Positions 42,067 to 50,202 of a stretch of DNA of 64,000 bases are shown piece by piece. The notes beneath the pieces are model-generated. The model was not told the origin of the DNA and did no database searches. It saw nothing but the letters and a program-made list of their open reading frames with translations. A program made the position numbers and the translations under genes. The first letter of the stretch is position 1. Every line of letters starts with the position of its first letter. Source of the stretch: Prevotella sp. ne3005 (lineage in GTDB: Bacteria; Bacteroidota; Bacteroidia; Bacteroidales; Bacteroidaceae); assembly GCF_900110085.1 (NCBI RefSeq), contig NZ_FOCK01000001.1, forward strand, positions 310,001-374,000, read 5' to 3'.

Positions 42067-42540
42067 TTATTGTATTTCTGTTGCACTATAGTTGATACGC
42101 AAGGCATACGACTGCTGGAGAGCTTGCTTCACATCCTGGATGATACCCATCGGAGTGTGGCGATCGGCACGAAGGCTGACAGTCAAGCGCTCTGCCAATT
42201 CCGGCGACATTGTCGCACGGATCTGCTCGATACGGGCCGGTAACTCTTCCGGCTTCACCAAATCGCCATTCAACTGTACAAGCCAGTCTTCTCCTTGTCT
42301 CCCTGTCTCCTTGTTTACTTGTCTCCCTATATAAATATTCACCACCGATGACTTATTGGCGAGCTTCCGCACCTCATTGCCCTCTGGCACCTGCAAACGC
42401 ACTTGCACCTCGTCGTTACGCATATGGGTAACAATCATAAAGAAAAAGAGTACCGTGAAGATGAGGTCAGGCATCGAGGCGACATTCAGCGAAGGCACAT
42501 TGTGCCGACGGGTATGAAACATGCTGCGCATAGGTCTCAT
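42067..42540 (-). CDS. ExbD/TolR-type biopolymer transport protein (copy 2)
   Basis: A 157-residue protein with the ExbD layout: a short cytoplasmic start, one membrane helix (about 22-40) with Asp25 in Met-Pro-Asp-Leu-Ile-Phe, the proton-path residue of the family, and a periplasmic domain ending in Leu-Arg-Ile-Asn-Tyr. Its ATG overlaps the stop of the preceding exbD as ATGA. An octamer repeat (42295-42326) is translated in the middle as Gly-Arg-Gln-x-x-Lys-Glu-Thr-Gly-Arg-Gln-Gly, inserted between two strands of the periplasmic domain. With ExbB and the other ExbD it would power TonB or a TolA-like partner. Confidence 0.88.
   Translation of the reverse strand: MRPMRSMFHTRRHNVPSLNVASMPDLIFTVLFFFMIVTHMRNDEVQVRLQVPEGNEVRKLANKSSVVNIYIGRQVNKETGRQGEDWLVQLNGDLVKPEELPARIEQIRATMSPELAERLTVSLRADRHTPMGIIQDVKQALQQSYALRINYSATEIQ
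42295..42326. repeat. Octamer repeat inside exbD copy 2
   Basis: Four units of TTGTCTCC or close variants (42295, 42303, 42311, 42319), the same octamer as at 53967-54022 inside the alpha-2-macroglobulin gene. Confidence 0.8.
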
Positions 42541-43058
42541 GGGCGGCCTCCTTTCACTATTGGAGCTTCACTGATGCGCTGCGGATAGCGGTCGTTGATG
42601 ACCGAGCGCTCCTCAGCCGTACAACGCTGATAGGACTTCCCGTAATGCTCTTGAGCATATTGCTGCCGCAAGCTATTGTAGGCTCTCACCACTGCGTCCT
42701 GCATCCGGAAGTAGGTTTCATAGGTAGCCTCACGGTCTGCCTGTACGGCGACCACATGCCCCGTAGGATTGACGGAAGCCATCGTGCGCACCTCTTCTGT
42801 GAGTTGGACTGGTGTCACCGCCTTCCCGTTGAGCATCAACCGGTTGTTGGCATCAATCTCCACATTCATCACCAGATCCTTGTTAATATCCATCGGCTGT
42901 TCGTGCTCAGCAGGCGGAGGCGCCATTTGACGCATGAGTCCCTTGTCCGTGTCCATCGACGATGTCACGAGAAAGAATATCAACAACATGAATGAGATAT
43001 CAGCTGTCGATGTAGTATTCAGCTCCGGAATCTGCTGACGATAGCGCTTACGAAACAT
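42537..43058 (-). CDS. ExbD/TolR-type biopolymer transport protein (copy 1)
   Basis: A 173-residue ExbD-like protein. The ATG at 43058 is chosen since it gives the usual start, Arg-Lys-Arg-Tyr-Arg-Gln-Gln-Ile-Pro-Glu-Leu-Asn-Thr, followed by a helix with Ala-Asp-Ile-Ser-Phe-Met-Leu-Leu-Ile-Phe-Phe-Leu containing the conserved Asp. A Pro-rich linker (Ala-Pro-Pro-Pro-Ala) and a periplasmic domain follow. The start lies 40 bases inside the end of the small membrane protein gene. The last 40 residues are extra compared with typical ExbD and hydrophilic. Confidence 0.88.
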   Translation of the reverse strand: MFRKRYRQQIPELNTTSTADISFMLLIFFLVTSSMDTDKGLMRQMAPPPAEHEQPMDINKDLVMNVEIDANNRLMLNGKAVTPVQLTEEVRTMASVNPTGHVVAVQADREATYETYFRMQDAVVRAYNSLRQQYAQEHYGKSYQRCTAEERSVINDRYPQRISEAPIVKGGRP

Positions 43059-43378
43059 CCAAGGATTAATAAAATGGAGGTATAGATAAACATATCCGTC
43101 AGCTTCAGCCAAAAGACATTCGTGAACTGGACGCCATTGGTGACGACTGGAGCCGACGAGCCAAGAAGGAATGTAACAGCGAGGCAGACTACGAAGCAGA
43201 TGGCTACGCACCACCCTATCCTACCTGCAGGTACACCATTTATGATATCATCGCCCTTCCGCCGCGTGCGCATACCATGCCAAACAGAGTAGGCCGTCAC
43301 ACCCAGTGCGGCAGCCACCATCAGGTACATCAGTCCCAACATCACATCGGCAAAGAATGGCGATACAAGACTATTCAT
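43019..43378 (-). CDS. Small membrane protein, three predicted helices
   Basis: A 119-residue protein of unknown function with three hydrophobic segments, about 8-30, 53-73 and 90-113, and a basic loop (Arg-Thr-Arg-Arg-Lys) after the first. It is inserted between exbB (3 bases upstream) and exbD (overlapping by 40 bases), and so is almost certainly made with them. It may be an accessory subunit of this ExbBD motor. I do not recognise a named family. Confidence 0.7.
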   Translation of the reverse strand: MNSLVSPFFADVMLGLMYLMVAAALGVTAYSVWHGMRTRRKGDDIINGVPAGRIGWCVAICFVVCLAVTFLLGSSAPVVTNGVQFTNVFWLKLTDMFIYTSILLILGCFVSAIVSRFRS

Positions 43379-43381
43379 TTT

Positions 43382-44131
43382 TCACTGTTTATTCTTCAGT
43401 TTGTACTCTGTAATCATGTCGAGCAGCGTGATGGCACTCTCTTCCATCTGTGCCGTCAGCCGTTCTATCTTCGAGAGGATATAGCTATAGAAAAGTTGCA
43501 GAATCAGCGCCACTACGATTCCGAAGATGGTGGTTATCAGCGCCACCTTCATACCTTGGGCCACAATAGTAGGACCGATATCGCCGGCCTGCTGAATCTG
43601 ATCAAAGGCCATCACCATACCTATCACCGTTCCTAAAAAGCCCAGAGAGGGAGCCATGGCGATAAATAACTTGATCCAAGAACAACCCTTCTCCAAATTG
43701 GCTGCCTGCAATCCACCGTAGTTGGTGATACTGCGCTCGATGGCCTCCATCGGCTGACGGATATGGAGCAGACCCTGGTAGCAGACAGAAGCCACCGGGC
43801 CACGTGTATGCTGACAAAGACTCCTGGCCCCCTCCACATCATCCTGCTGCAGATGTTTCTCAATATCCTCTAATAGTCGGTAGCTTTTAATCTCAGATAA
43901 TGTTAGATAAATGATGCGCTCGATGCAAAATGCCAGGCCCAATACTAAGGCCAGCGCCACCAACGACATAAACCCGACGTTACCGTCGATGAACTTCGTC
44001 TTAAGCTGCTTGTGGAAACTGTCAGAATCATCCACAATTTCGGTATCATCTATTGTCCTCTCTTGAGCCTTAACGGTCTGAATCATACCGATCAAAAGCA
44101 CCATTGAGAACAAAACTATCAGTCTTTTCAT
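43382..44131 (-). CDS. exbB: ExbB/TolQ/MotA-family proton channel protein
   Basis: A 249-residue protein. An N-terminal signal-like helix (residues 1-20) is followed by a short polar segment and three MotA/TolQ/ExbB helices. The family core Gly-Leu-Gly/Ala-x-x-Gly-Thr-Val-x-Gly-Met appears as Ser-Leu-Gly-Phe-Leu-Gly-Thr-Val-Ile-Gly-Met near residue 160, and Ala-Leu-Ile-Thr-Thr-Ile-Phe-Gly-Ile-Val-Val-Ala near 200 is the last helix. ATG 44131 is chosen for the signal sequence. It is the first gene of the block, with a TAnnTTTG element 25 bases upstream. Confidence 0.92.
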   Translation of the reverse strand: MKRLIVLFSMVLLIGMIQTVKAQERTIDDTEIVDDSDSFHKQLKTKFIDGNVGFMSLVALALVLGLAFCIERIIYLTLSEIKSYRLLEDIEKHLQQDDVEGARSLCQHTRGPVASVCYQGLLHIRQPMEAIERSITNYGGLQAANLEKGCSWIKLFIAMAPSLGFLGTVIGMVMAFDQIQQAGDIGPTIVAQGMKVALITTIFGIVVALILQLFYSYILSKIERLTAQMEESAITLLDMITEYKLKNKQ

Positions 44132-44155
44132 TGTGCGTGCAATATTATTACGGCA

Positions 44156-44163
44156 CAAAGGTA
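44156..44163 (-). promoter_or_regulatory. Candidate -7 element of the exbB operon
   Basis: TACCTTTG on the minus strand, 24 bases before the exbB ATG at 44131. The upstream region is a long A run and shows no clear -33 box. Confidence 0.55.
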
Positions 44164-44221
44164 AAAAAAAAAAAGGAAAATACGAAGAAATTTAAAAAAA
44201 ATTATCTCAAAAAAGGAAAAA

Positions 44222-44236
44222 GCGGAGAGAACAGGA
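44222..44236 (-). repeat. 15-base duplicate of the tRNA-Ser 3' end
   Basis: GCGGAGAGAACAGGA at 44222-44236 is identical to 44272-44286, which covers the 3' end of tRNA-Ser. The copies are 50 bases apart in the same orientation. This is the pattern left when an element integrates at a tRNA 3' end, but it is short and no integrase gene is in view. Confidence 0.6.
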
Positions 44237-44272
44237 AATCGTAAAAGGACGCTTTGAACCAGTTCTATCTTG

Positions 44273-44360
44273 CGGAGAGAACAGGATTCGAACCTGCGAG
44301 CCGGTTTTGCCGGCTACACGCTTTCCAGGCGTGCCTCTTCAACCACTCGAGCACCTCTCC
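44273..44360 (-). tRNA. tRNA-Ser(GGA)
   Basis: An 88-base class II tRNA. The acceptor stem GGAGAGG pairs with TCTCTCC (one G-T pair), the anticodon loop contains TGGAAAG with anticodon GGA, a long variable arm (TAGCCGGCAAAACCGGCTC) is typical for serine, and the T arm holds GGTTCGAATCC. The CCA end is not encoded. A TACCTTTG element lies 16 bases upstream. Confidence 0.96.
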
Positions 44361-44375
44361 TTAGTTTAGCGGCTG

Positions 44376-44383
44376 CAAAGGTA
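44376..44383 (-). promoter_or_regulatory. -7 element of tRNA-Ser
   Basis: TACCTTTG on the minus strand, 15 bases before the tRNA 5' end, which predicts a short leader. Confidence 0.6.
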
Positions 44384-44408
44384 ATCATTTTACTTCACAT
44401 AATACCGC

Positions 44409-45176
44409 TTAAGCCGTGATATTTAATACTTTTTTGCAGTTTTCATCTGTCTGGCGAATCACTTCCGATATACTGACGCCATAGGTCTCAGCAAGTCTTT
44501 GCGCTACATGCGCCACAAAAGCAGGCTCATTGCGCTGGCCACGCATGGGCACTGGTGCCATATAGGGGGAGTCGGTCTCAAGTACGATACGCTCCAAGGG
44601 TACAACCGCCTGTAGCGTCTCGGGCAACTTCGATTTTTTAAAGGTCAGAACGCCACCAATGCCTAGAACAAACTGATCAAACTGCAAGAGTTCCCGGGCT
44701 TCCAACTCATTTCCCGTAAAGCAATGGAACACCCCGCCCGGCAACTGATTCTTAAACCGTTTTAATAAAGTGACCATCTCGTTCTGCGCCTTCCGACAGT
44801 GGATCATCAGGGGAAGTCCCAATTCTACCGACCAACGTACCTGTTCTTCAAAAGCCTCTATCTGCTCACGTTCAAACTCACGACTCCAGTAGAAGTCGAG
44901 GCCCACCTCACCTACGCAGACCCCTTTGTTCAAGAAAGGCTTGATGCGAGCCAGCACCTCACGCCAATCAGCGCGGACCTCCTCGGGATGTAGGCCAAGC
45001 ATAGGGAAGCAATAGCCAGGGTAACGGCGACAGACCTCCAAGACGGTGTCACACGATTTCAAGTCAATACCCGGCACCCCAATAGCAGTAACCCCTGCCT
45101 CACGGGCACGGGTCACCACGGCATCGAGATCCTCATGGAACTCTTCTCCGTCCAAATGGCAATGGGTATCAATCAT
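44409..45176 (-). CDS. tatD: TatD-family metal-dependent hydrolase
   Basis: A 255-residue TIM-barrel hydrolase. The metal site is visible: Asp-Thr-His-Cys-His-Leu-Asp at residues 3-9, Glu in Gly-Glu-Val-Gly-Leu-Asp-Phe near 95, His in Ile-His-Cys-Arg-Lys near 134, His in Phe-His-Cys-Phe-Thr-Gly near 158, and Glu-Thr-Asp-Ser-Pro-Tyr near 208. The family acts as 3'-to-5' DNA or RNA exonuclease. The ATG overlaps the stop of the upstream polyprenyl synthase as ATGA. Confidence 0.95.
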   Translation of the reverse strand: MIDTHCHLDGEEFHEDLDAVVTRAREAGVTAIGVPGIDLKSCDTVLEVCRRYPGYCFPMLGLHPEEVRADWREVLARIKPFLNKGVCVGEVGLDFYWSREFEREQIEAFEEQVRWSVELGLPLMIHCRKAQNEMVTLLKRFKNQLPGGVFHCFTGNELEARELLQFDQFVLGIGGVLTFKKSKLPETLQAVVPLERIVLETDSPYMAPVPMRGQRNEPAFVAHVAQRLAETYGVSISEVIRQTDENCKKVLNITA

Positions 45177-46147
45177 GACTGACGGGTCATCATCTCAGCA
45201 GCATAGGCCTTCAGCTCTGCCTTGCGCTCTTCGGACACCTCCACCTTAGCCAGATACTGCAGAGCCAGCTGATAGCACTCCTCCATCTTCTGTTCACAGA
45301 GCTGACGGATACCAATCTCATCATAGAGCTTCGTCACAGCTGCCACCTTCTCGTTGCGGTCAAAGCCCTTGGCCTCAATCCACTTTTTCAGCTCTTGGCG
45401 CTGGGCATCGTTGGCACGGTTGATGGCATTGATAAGCATATAGGTTTTCTTGTTCGACGTGATATCTCCACCGATATTCTTACCAAACACCTTAGGATCG
45501 CCATACACATCCAACAGGTCGTCCTGCAACTGGAAAGCCAGACCAATTTGCTCACCAAACTTATACAGGTTGTCCCAGTCCTTCTTTGGCGCACCAGCCA
45601 AGATGGCACCAATCTTCACGGCACAGGCCAACAGGACACTGGTCTTCAGACGTATCATCTCGATATATTCCTCCTCACGCACATCATTGCGGGTCTCAAA
45701 CTCCACGTCAAGCTGCTGACCCTCTCCAATCTCATAGGTGGTGATGAGGAAAGTCTGGAAAACATCCTTCACTTTGTCCACCTCGCAGGCCTCAATACGT
45801 TCAAACGCCTGCAACAACATCGTATCACCAGAAAGGATGGCCTGGTTGGCATCCCACTTCTTGTGAACGGTCTCATGACCACGGCGCATGTCGGCATTGT
45901 CCATCAGGTCATCGTGCAACAGTGTGAAGTTGTGATAGGTCTCCAAGCCGATGGCCTGCGTCATAATACGCTCAGGGTCATCCTTGTAGAGGTTATAGGC
46001 CAGCAACATCAGCACTGGGCGTACACGCTTGCCACCCAATGAGAGCACATACTTGATTGGTTCGTAAAGGGTAAAGGGCTTACGGTCATAGACAATCCCG
46101 TCGAGCGACGCATTCACCTTCTTCAGTAATTCTTCAGATGTGTACAT
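45173..46147 (-). CDS. Trans-polyprenyl diphosphate synthase
   Basis: A 324-residue isoprenyl chain-elongation enzyme. The first Asp-rich motif is DDLMD at 79-83, preceded by Phe-Thr-Leu-Leu-His and followed by Arg-Arg-Gly; the second is Asp-Asp-Leu-Leu-Asp near 213. Gly-Gly-Lys-Arg-Val-Arg-Pro at 38-44 binds the diphosphate of IPP. Product length cannot be fixed; the small residues ahead of the first motif allow a C20 or longer product, such as quinone or carrier-lipid side chains. It forms an operon with tatD and lies 8 bases after tonB. Confidence 0.92.
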   Translation of the reverse strand: MYTSEELLKKVNASLDGIVYDRKPFTLYEPIKYVLSLGGKRVRPVLMLLAYNLYKDDPERIMTQAIGLETYHNFTLLHDDLMDNADMRRGHETVHKKWDANQAILSGDTMLLQAFERIEACEVDKVKDVFQTFLITTYEIGEGQQLDVEFETRNDVREEEYIEMIRLKTSVLLACAVKIGAILAGAPKKDWDNLYKFGEQIGLAFQLQDDLLDVYGDPKVFGKNIGGDITSNKKTYMLINAINRANDAQRQELKKWIEAKGFDRNEKVAAVTKLYDEIGIRQLCEQKMEECYQLALQYLAKVEVSEERKAELKAYAAEMMTRQS

Positions 46148-46155
46148 ATCTTATA

Positions 46156-46848
46156 TTATAAATTAAATACAACTGGTATGCAGACTTTCGTCCTACAAGG
46201 CTTGGCATTCATCACGCCAGCCTGCCAGTTCGGCATCTTCTTGAGCACCCGCAGCACCTCTTGGTCACATACAGGATGCAAATGTTCCACCACCTCCAAG
46301 TCACTCACCGTTCCGTCCTTATTGACGATAAACTGTGCCACCACCTTGCCCTTGATTTTCTGCTGCTGGGCAACGGCAGGATATTTGAGGTTTTTCGTGA
46401 GCCACTTCATAAATTCCACAGCCCCTCCGGGAAACTGAGGCAGATCCTCCACCACACGGAAGTCCACGGGCTCGTCGTACATATCTACGACCTCAGGCTT
46501 TTCTTCCTCGGCCACCTTCTCAGGGTCGGGTATCTCCTCGGGCTCCGCAAGTGCCTCCTGAGGCAGTTCTACGTCCTCTTCTACCAGCCTCAACTGTTCC
46601 GATTCAGGTTTCTCCACCTTATGCTCTTGCGGCAGCATCATCGGGATCTCATCCTGGTCGCGCTTCAGGGGCGAGAGCTCCATCTCCGCTTCCAGATCGT
46701 CATCTTCTTCAAAAAAAGTCCAGCCGCTGTCGGAGCTATTCCACTCCAAGGCCACGAAAGCGGAAGCCAGCACTACAATCAGTCCCAGGAGAAACCGCTG
46801 CGTCCGTTGCTGTTCCAAATCAGCCTCACGACTCTTCTTGACTTCCAT
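46156..46848 (-). CDS. tonB: TonB energy-transducing protein
   Basis: A 230-residue TonB. One membrane helix (about 18-37), a Glu/Pro-rich periplasmic linker (60-135) that contains the Pro-Glu-Glu-Ile-Pro-Asp-Pro-Glu type segments, and a TonB C-terminal domain with Leu-Lys-Tyr-Pro-Ala-Val-Ala-Gln and Gly-Lys-Val-Val-Ala-Gln-Phe-Ile-Val-Asn-Lys-Asp-Gly. ATG 46848 is chosen because the long upstream frame crosses the promoter at 46890-46897. It is the only tonB in the window and could serve the receptors at 30-35 kb as well as SusC. Confidence 0.92.
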   Translation of the reverse strand: MEVKKSREADLEQQRTQRFLLGLIVVLASAFVALEWNSSDSGWTFFEEDDDLEAEMELSPLKRDQDEIPMMLPQEHKVEKPESEQLRLVEEDVELPQEALAEPEEIPDPEKVAEEEKPEVVDMYDEPVDFRVVEDLPQFPGGAVEFMKWLTKNLKYPAVAQQQKIKGKVVAQFIVNKDGTVSDLEVVEHLHPVCDQEVLRVLKKMPNWQAGVMNAKPCRTKVCIPVVFNL

Positions 46849-46889
46849 AATAAAAAAGCTTTTTCTACGTTTTATAGCTAAAGTGAGTG

Positions 46890-46897
46890 CAAAGATA
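46890..46897 (-). promoter_or_regulatory. -7 element of tonB
   Basis: TATCTTTG on the minus strand, 41 bases ahead of the tonB ATG at 46848. It is divergent from the porQ promoter. Confidence 0.6.
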
Positions 46898-46961
46898 AGA
46901 AAAAAGTAAAAAGGTAGAAACGATAAAAGGTAAAAAAGGGGCGAAATTAAGAAAAATTTTG

Positions 46962-46969
46962 TAATTTTG
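46962..46969 (+). promoter_or_regulatory. -7 element of porQ-cmk
   Basis: TAATTTTG, followed by GCGCCC, 36 bases ahead of the porQ ATG. Confidence 0.6.
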
Positions 46970-47005
46970 CGCCCAATTAGGGGATAAAGGAGTGAAAAGT
47001 GAAGA

Positions 47006-48013
47006 ATGAGAAGTGAAATGTCCAGAATCGGCAAACGTTCAGGCTGCAGAAGTCACAGACCTCTGCCCCTTCGTTTTTGCCTTTCACTTTTCATTTTTCT
47101 TTTCTCTGTAAGTTCGGCTTTTCCCCAAGAAAGCTCAACCACCTACAACTTCCTCCGACTGCCCGTCAGTGCCCATGTGGCTGCTGTGGGAGGTGACAAC
47201 ATCACCCTCACCGACGACGATGCCACCCTCATCTTCCATAACCCTGCCCTCATCAATGGCGTTAGCGACCGTTCCATCAACCTCAACTACATGACCTACA
47301 TGGAGGGAGCCAAGACGGCCAGTGCCGCCTTTGTCAAGGGAGCTGGCGATCGTGCCACATGGGGTGTCACCGGACAGTATATGGACTACGGAAGTATCAA
47401 ACAGACTTCTGCCCACAACGAGGATCTCGGCACGTTCTCCGCCCGCGACTGGGCCATCGGCGGCACCTTCGCCTATGCCCTTACCAACACCCTTAGCGGC
47501 GGCATCACAGCTAAGGTCATCTCCTCGCATATCGCAGGATATAACTCCATGGCCGTAGGCGTAGACCTCGGCCTGAACTACTTCAACGAAGTCTCTCTAT
47601 GGAGTCTCTCTGCCGTGGCCCGTAACCTCGGTGGACAGGTCAAGGCCTACCACGATACCTTCGAACGCATCCCCTTCGACCTGCAGGTGGGTGTCAGCAA
47701 ACAGCTTCAGGGCGCCCCCTTGCGTTTCCATGTCACGCTGAGCCGCCTCACAGACTGGGATGAAGCCTTCGGGCGACATATCGCCATCGGTGCCGATGTT
47801 CTGTTGGGCAGCAACATCTACGTGGCGGCAGGCTATAACTTCCGCCGTGCCTACGAAATGAAGATCAGCGACGAAGACGGTTCCTCTGCCCATGGGGCAG
47901 GCTTTTCACTTGGTGCAGGACTTAGCCTTGAGCGCTTCAAGCTCCACGTAGCCTACGGCAAGTACCACGTCACCACCTCATCGATACTCATTAACATATC
48001 ATACGCATTATGA
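47006..48013 (+). CDS. porQ: PorQ-like outer-membrane protein (type IX secretion)
   Basis: A 335-residue beta-barrel protein with a basic start and signal peptide ending near residue 40 (Val-Ser-Ser-Ala-Phe-Pro-Gln). After it come [17 protein letters not shown] and [12 protein letters not shown], which are PorV/PorQ-family hallmarks. PorQ with PorU, V and Z forms the sortase complex of the type IX secretion system. Its stop overlaps cmk (TATGA), an arrangement conserved in Bacteroidetes. An ATG at 47018 is an alternative start. Confidence 0.88.
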   Translation: MRSEMSRIGKRSGCRSHRPLPLRFCLSLFIFLFSVSSAFPQESSTTYNFLRLPVSAHVAAVGGDNITLTDDDATLIFHNPALINGVSDRSINLNYMTYMEGAKTASAAFVKGAGDRATWGVTGQYMDYGSIKQTSAHNEDLGTFSARDWAIGGTFAYALTNTLSGGITAKVISSHIAGYNSMAVGVDLGLNYFNEVSLWSLSAVARNLGGQVKAYHDTFERIPFDLQVGVSKQLQGAPLRFHVTLSRLTDWDEAFGRHIAIGADVLLGSNIYVAAGYNFRRAYEMKISDEDGSSAHGAGFSLGAGLSLERFKLHVAYGKYHVTTSSILINISYAL

Positions 48014-48702
48014 AGAAGATTACAATTGCCATCGATGGTCACTCGTCGTGCGGAAAGAGCACGATGGCCAAAGACCTTGCCCGTGAAGTGGGCTATGTCT
48101 ATGTCGACACTGGTGCCATGTACCGCAGTGTCACCCTTTATGCCCTCCGCAAGGGGCTGTTCAATGATGACGGTAGTGTCAACACCTCCGCCCTGGAGGC
48201 CGAGATGCCCAACATCCAGATCTCGTTTAAGTTCAATCCCGAGACTGGTCGTCCCGACACCTATTTAAATAATGAGTGTGTGGAAAAAGAGATTCGCTCA
48301 CTCGAAGTCTCCAACCATGTCAGCCCCATCGCTGCCGTCGGTTTTGTGCGCACAGCCATGGTTGCCCAACAACAGCAGATGGGCAAGGACAAAGGTGTGG
48401 TGATGGACGGCCGTGACATCGGCACCACCGTCTTTCCTGATGCCGAACTCAAGATCTTCGTCACCGCCTCTGCTAAGGTTCGTGCCCAGCGTCGCTACGA
48501 CGAACTGAAGGCCAAAGGGATGCCTGCCGACTTCGACGATATCCTGAAGAATGTCGAAGAACGCGACTACATCGACTCCCACCGTGAGGTTTCTCCCTTA
48601 CGCAAGGCCGATGACGCCATCGAGCTCGACAACTCCAATATGACGATTCCGGAGCAGAAACAGTGGCTCATGGACCGCTTCCGTGAGCGTACAGCGCAAT
48701 AA
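48010..48702 (+). CDS. cmk: Cytidylate kinase
   Basis: A 230-residue (d)CMP kinase. P-loop GHSSCGKST at 10-18, Tyr-Val-Asp-Thr-Gly-Ala-Met-Tyr-Arg at about 31-39 for CMP binding, and Met-Asp-Gly-Arg-Asp-Ile-Gly-Thr near 137-144. It starts inside the last codons of porQ. Confidence 0.96.
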   Translation: MKKITIAIDGHSSCGKSTMAKDLAREVGYVYVDTGAMYRSVTLYALRKGLFNDDGSVNTSALEAEMPNIQISFKFNPETGRPDTYLNNECVEKEIRSLEVSNHVSPIAAVGFVRTAMVAQQQQMGKDKGVVMDGRDIGTTVFPDAELKIFVTASAKVRAQRRYDELKAKGMPADFDDILKNVEERDYIDSHREVSPLRKADDAIELDNSNMTIPEQKQWLMDRFRERTAQ

Positions 48703-48759
48703 TTTGTCCCTTTTGCGCAATTTTCTCATCATAATTTCGGTTAATAAGGGAAATTTTGC

Positions 48760-48767
48760 TAACTTTG
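48760..48767 (+). promoter_or_regulatory. -7 element of the OmpP1 gene
   Basis: TAACTTTG, 28 bases before the ATG at 48796, in an AT-rich gap after cmk. Confidence 0.65.
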
Positions 48768-48795
48768 CAGCCAAATTTCGTTAGAATCGACAATT

Positions 48796-50151
48796 ATGAT
48801 GAGAAAATTAATTATTTCAGCCGTTATCGCTCTTTGCAGCAACTCAGTCTTCGCCGGCGGACTGATGACCAACACCAATTATCACATTGCCTTCGACCGT
48901 ATGTTCGCCCGTGGTGCATCCATGGAAATCGATGCAGCCTACAGCAACCCTGCAGGCCTCGCCTGGGGACACGAAGGTTTCCAACTCTCACTCAACTTCC
49001 AGAAGCCCTGGCAGCACCGCGACATCGAGACCAGCATCCCCAACTTCCTCGGTTCCAATTTCGAGAAGAAGTACAACGGTGTGGCCTCTGCTCCTATCGT
49101 CCCTGCCCTCTTCGCCTCCTACAAGAAAGACCGTTGGGTACTCTCTACCATGATCGGTATCGTGGGCAGCGGCGGATTCGTAAAGTATGACGATGGTGTT
49201 CCCATGTTCGAGGTGCCCATCCGCGCCATGCTCGCCCAGAGCAAGCTGATGCCCGGAATGTACGACTATGATGCCCAAATGAAGGGTAAGCAGTATATCT
49301 ATGGTGCCCAATTAAACTTCACCTATCGCATCACCGACAACTTTGCCGCTGCTGTAGGTCTGCGTGCCAACTACTATGACGGCTACAACCGCGGATTCGT
49401 TTCTGCCACGACACAGGGAGTCGACCTCATCAACCTCAACCTCGACTGCATCCAGCGCGGTTTTGGTGTGGCCCCCATCTTCAGTTTCGACTACCACAAT
49501 GGTCCTCTGACTGTAGCTGCCCGCTATGAGTTCCGTACGAAGATAGAGACCAAGAACGACACGAAGGAACTCTCTGGCCGCATCAAGAACACCGATCCCA
49601 ACACGGCTGCCCTCATGCCCTACATCGAAGGCGAGCTGGCCCTGGCACAGTTTGGCGACAGAGTGGCCGCTTATCAGGATGGTGTCAAGACACGCTACGA
49701 CATGCCCTCGCTCTTCGTGGCAGCCGTCGGCTATGAGTTCACCAAGCAGCTCCGCGCCACCCTCGAATACCATTTCTTCGACGACAAGCACGCTATCATG
49801 GCTGGCGACCGTCAGAAGGAACTCGACCACGGCACCCACGAGATCCTTGCAGGTGTGGAGTACGACATCAACGATAAGTTCACCGTCAGCTGCGGTGGTC
49901 AGCGTACCGACTACGGTCTTAGCGACGGCTACCAGCAGAACACCTCGTTTGCCTGCGACAGCTACAGCCTCGGCCTTGGCGGTGCTTGGAACATCACCGA
50001 CAAGATGCGCCTCAACGTCAGCTATTTCTGTTCGCTCTATAGCGACTACAAGAAGCAGCAGGACCAGTATCAGGGAACTCCCTTCCCCGGTTCCGACACC
50101 TACAGCCGCACTAACCACGTCATCGGCGTAGGTCTCGACTACAAGTTCTAA
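48796..50151 (+). CDS. OmpP1/FadL-family outer-membrane transporter
   Basis: A 451-residue barrel with signal peptide (1-20, ending Val-Phe-Ala-Gly). The N-terminal region has the family segment Gly-Ala-Ser-Met-Glu-Ile-Asp-Ala-Ala-Tyr-Ser-Asn-Pro-Ala-Gly-Leu-Ala-Trp (about 34-51), and the rest is alternating strands ending Gly-Val-Gly-Leu-Asp-Tyr-Lys-Phe. FadL-type proteins take up long-chain fatty acids or other hydrophobic compounds; the substrate here is unknown. It has its own promoter and terminator. Confidence 0.88.
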   Translation: MMRKLIISAVIALCSNSVFAGGLMTNTNYHIAFDRMFARGASMEIDAAYSNPAGLAWGHEGFQLSLNFQKPWQHRDIETSIPNFLGSNFEKKYNGVASAPIVPALFASYKKDRWVLSTMIGIVGSGGFVKYDDGVPMFEVPIRAMLAQSKLMPGMYDYDAQMKGKQYIYGAQLNFTYRITDNFAAAVGLRANYYDGYNRGFVSATTQGVDLINLNLDCIQRGFGVAPIFSFDYHNGPLTVAARYEFRTKIETKNDTKELSGRIKNTDPNTAALMPYIEGELALAQFGDRVAAYQDGVKTRYDMPSLFVAAVGYEFTKQLRATLEYHFFDDKHAIMAGDRQKELDHGTHEILAGVEYDINDKFTVSCGGQRTDYGLSDGYQQNTSFACDSYSLGLGGAWNITDKMRLNVSYFCSLYSDYKKQQDQYQGTPFPGSDTYSRTNHVIGVGLDYKF

Positions 50152-50166
50152 AAATACGATAGTTCA

Positions 50167-50200
50167 CAATAATCCCCCGCCACTTGACGGGGGATTATTG
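50167..50200. terminator. Bidirectional terminator
   Basis: Perfect 13-base arms CAATAATCCCCCG (50167-50179) and CGGGGGATTATTG (50188-50200) with an 8-base loop, flanked by T-rich sequence on the right. It separates the converging OmpP1 and ispH genes. Confidence 0.88.
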
Positions 50201-50202
50201 TT

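Noticed and set aside
44161..44215. Terminator upstream of exbB in the A-rich tract
   Set aside because: Only homopolymer A runs are present; no inverted arms precede them on either strand.
49312..50118. Long minus-strand frame of 268 codons opposite the OmpP1 gene
   Set aside because: It mirrors a high-GC-wobble coding strand; the plus-strand product has signal peptide, family motifs, promoter and terminator.
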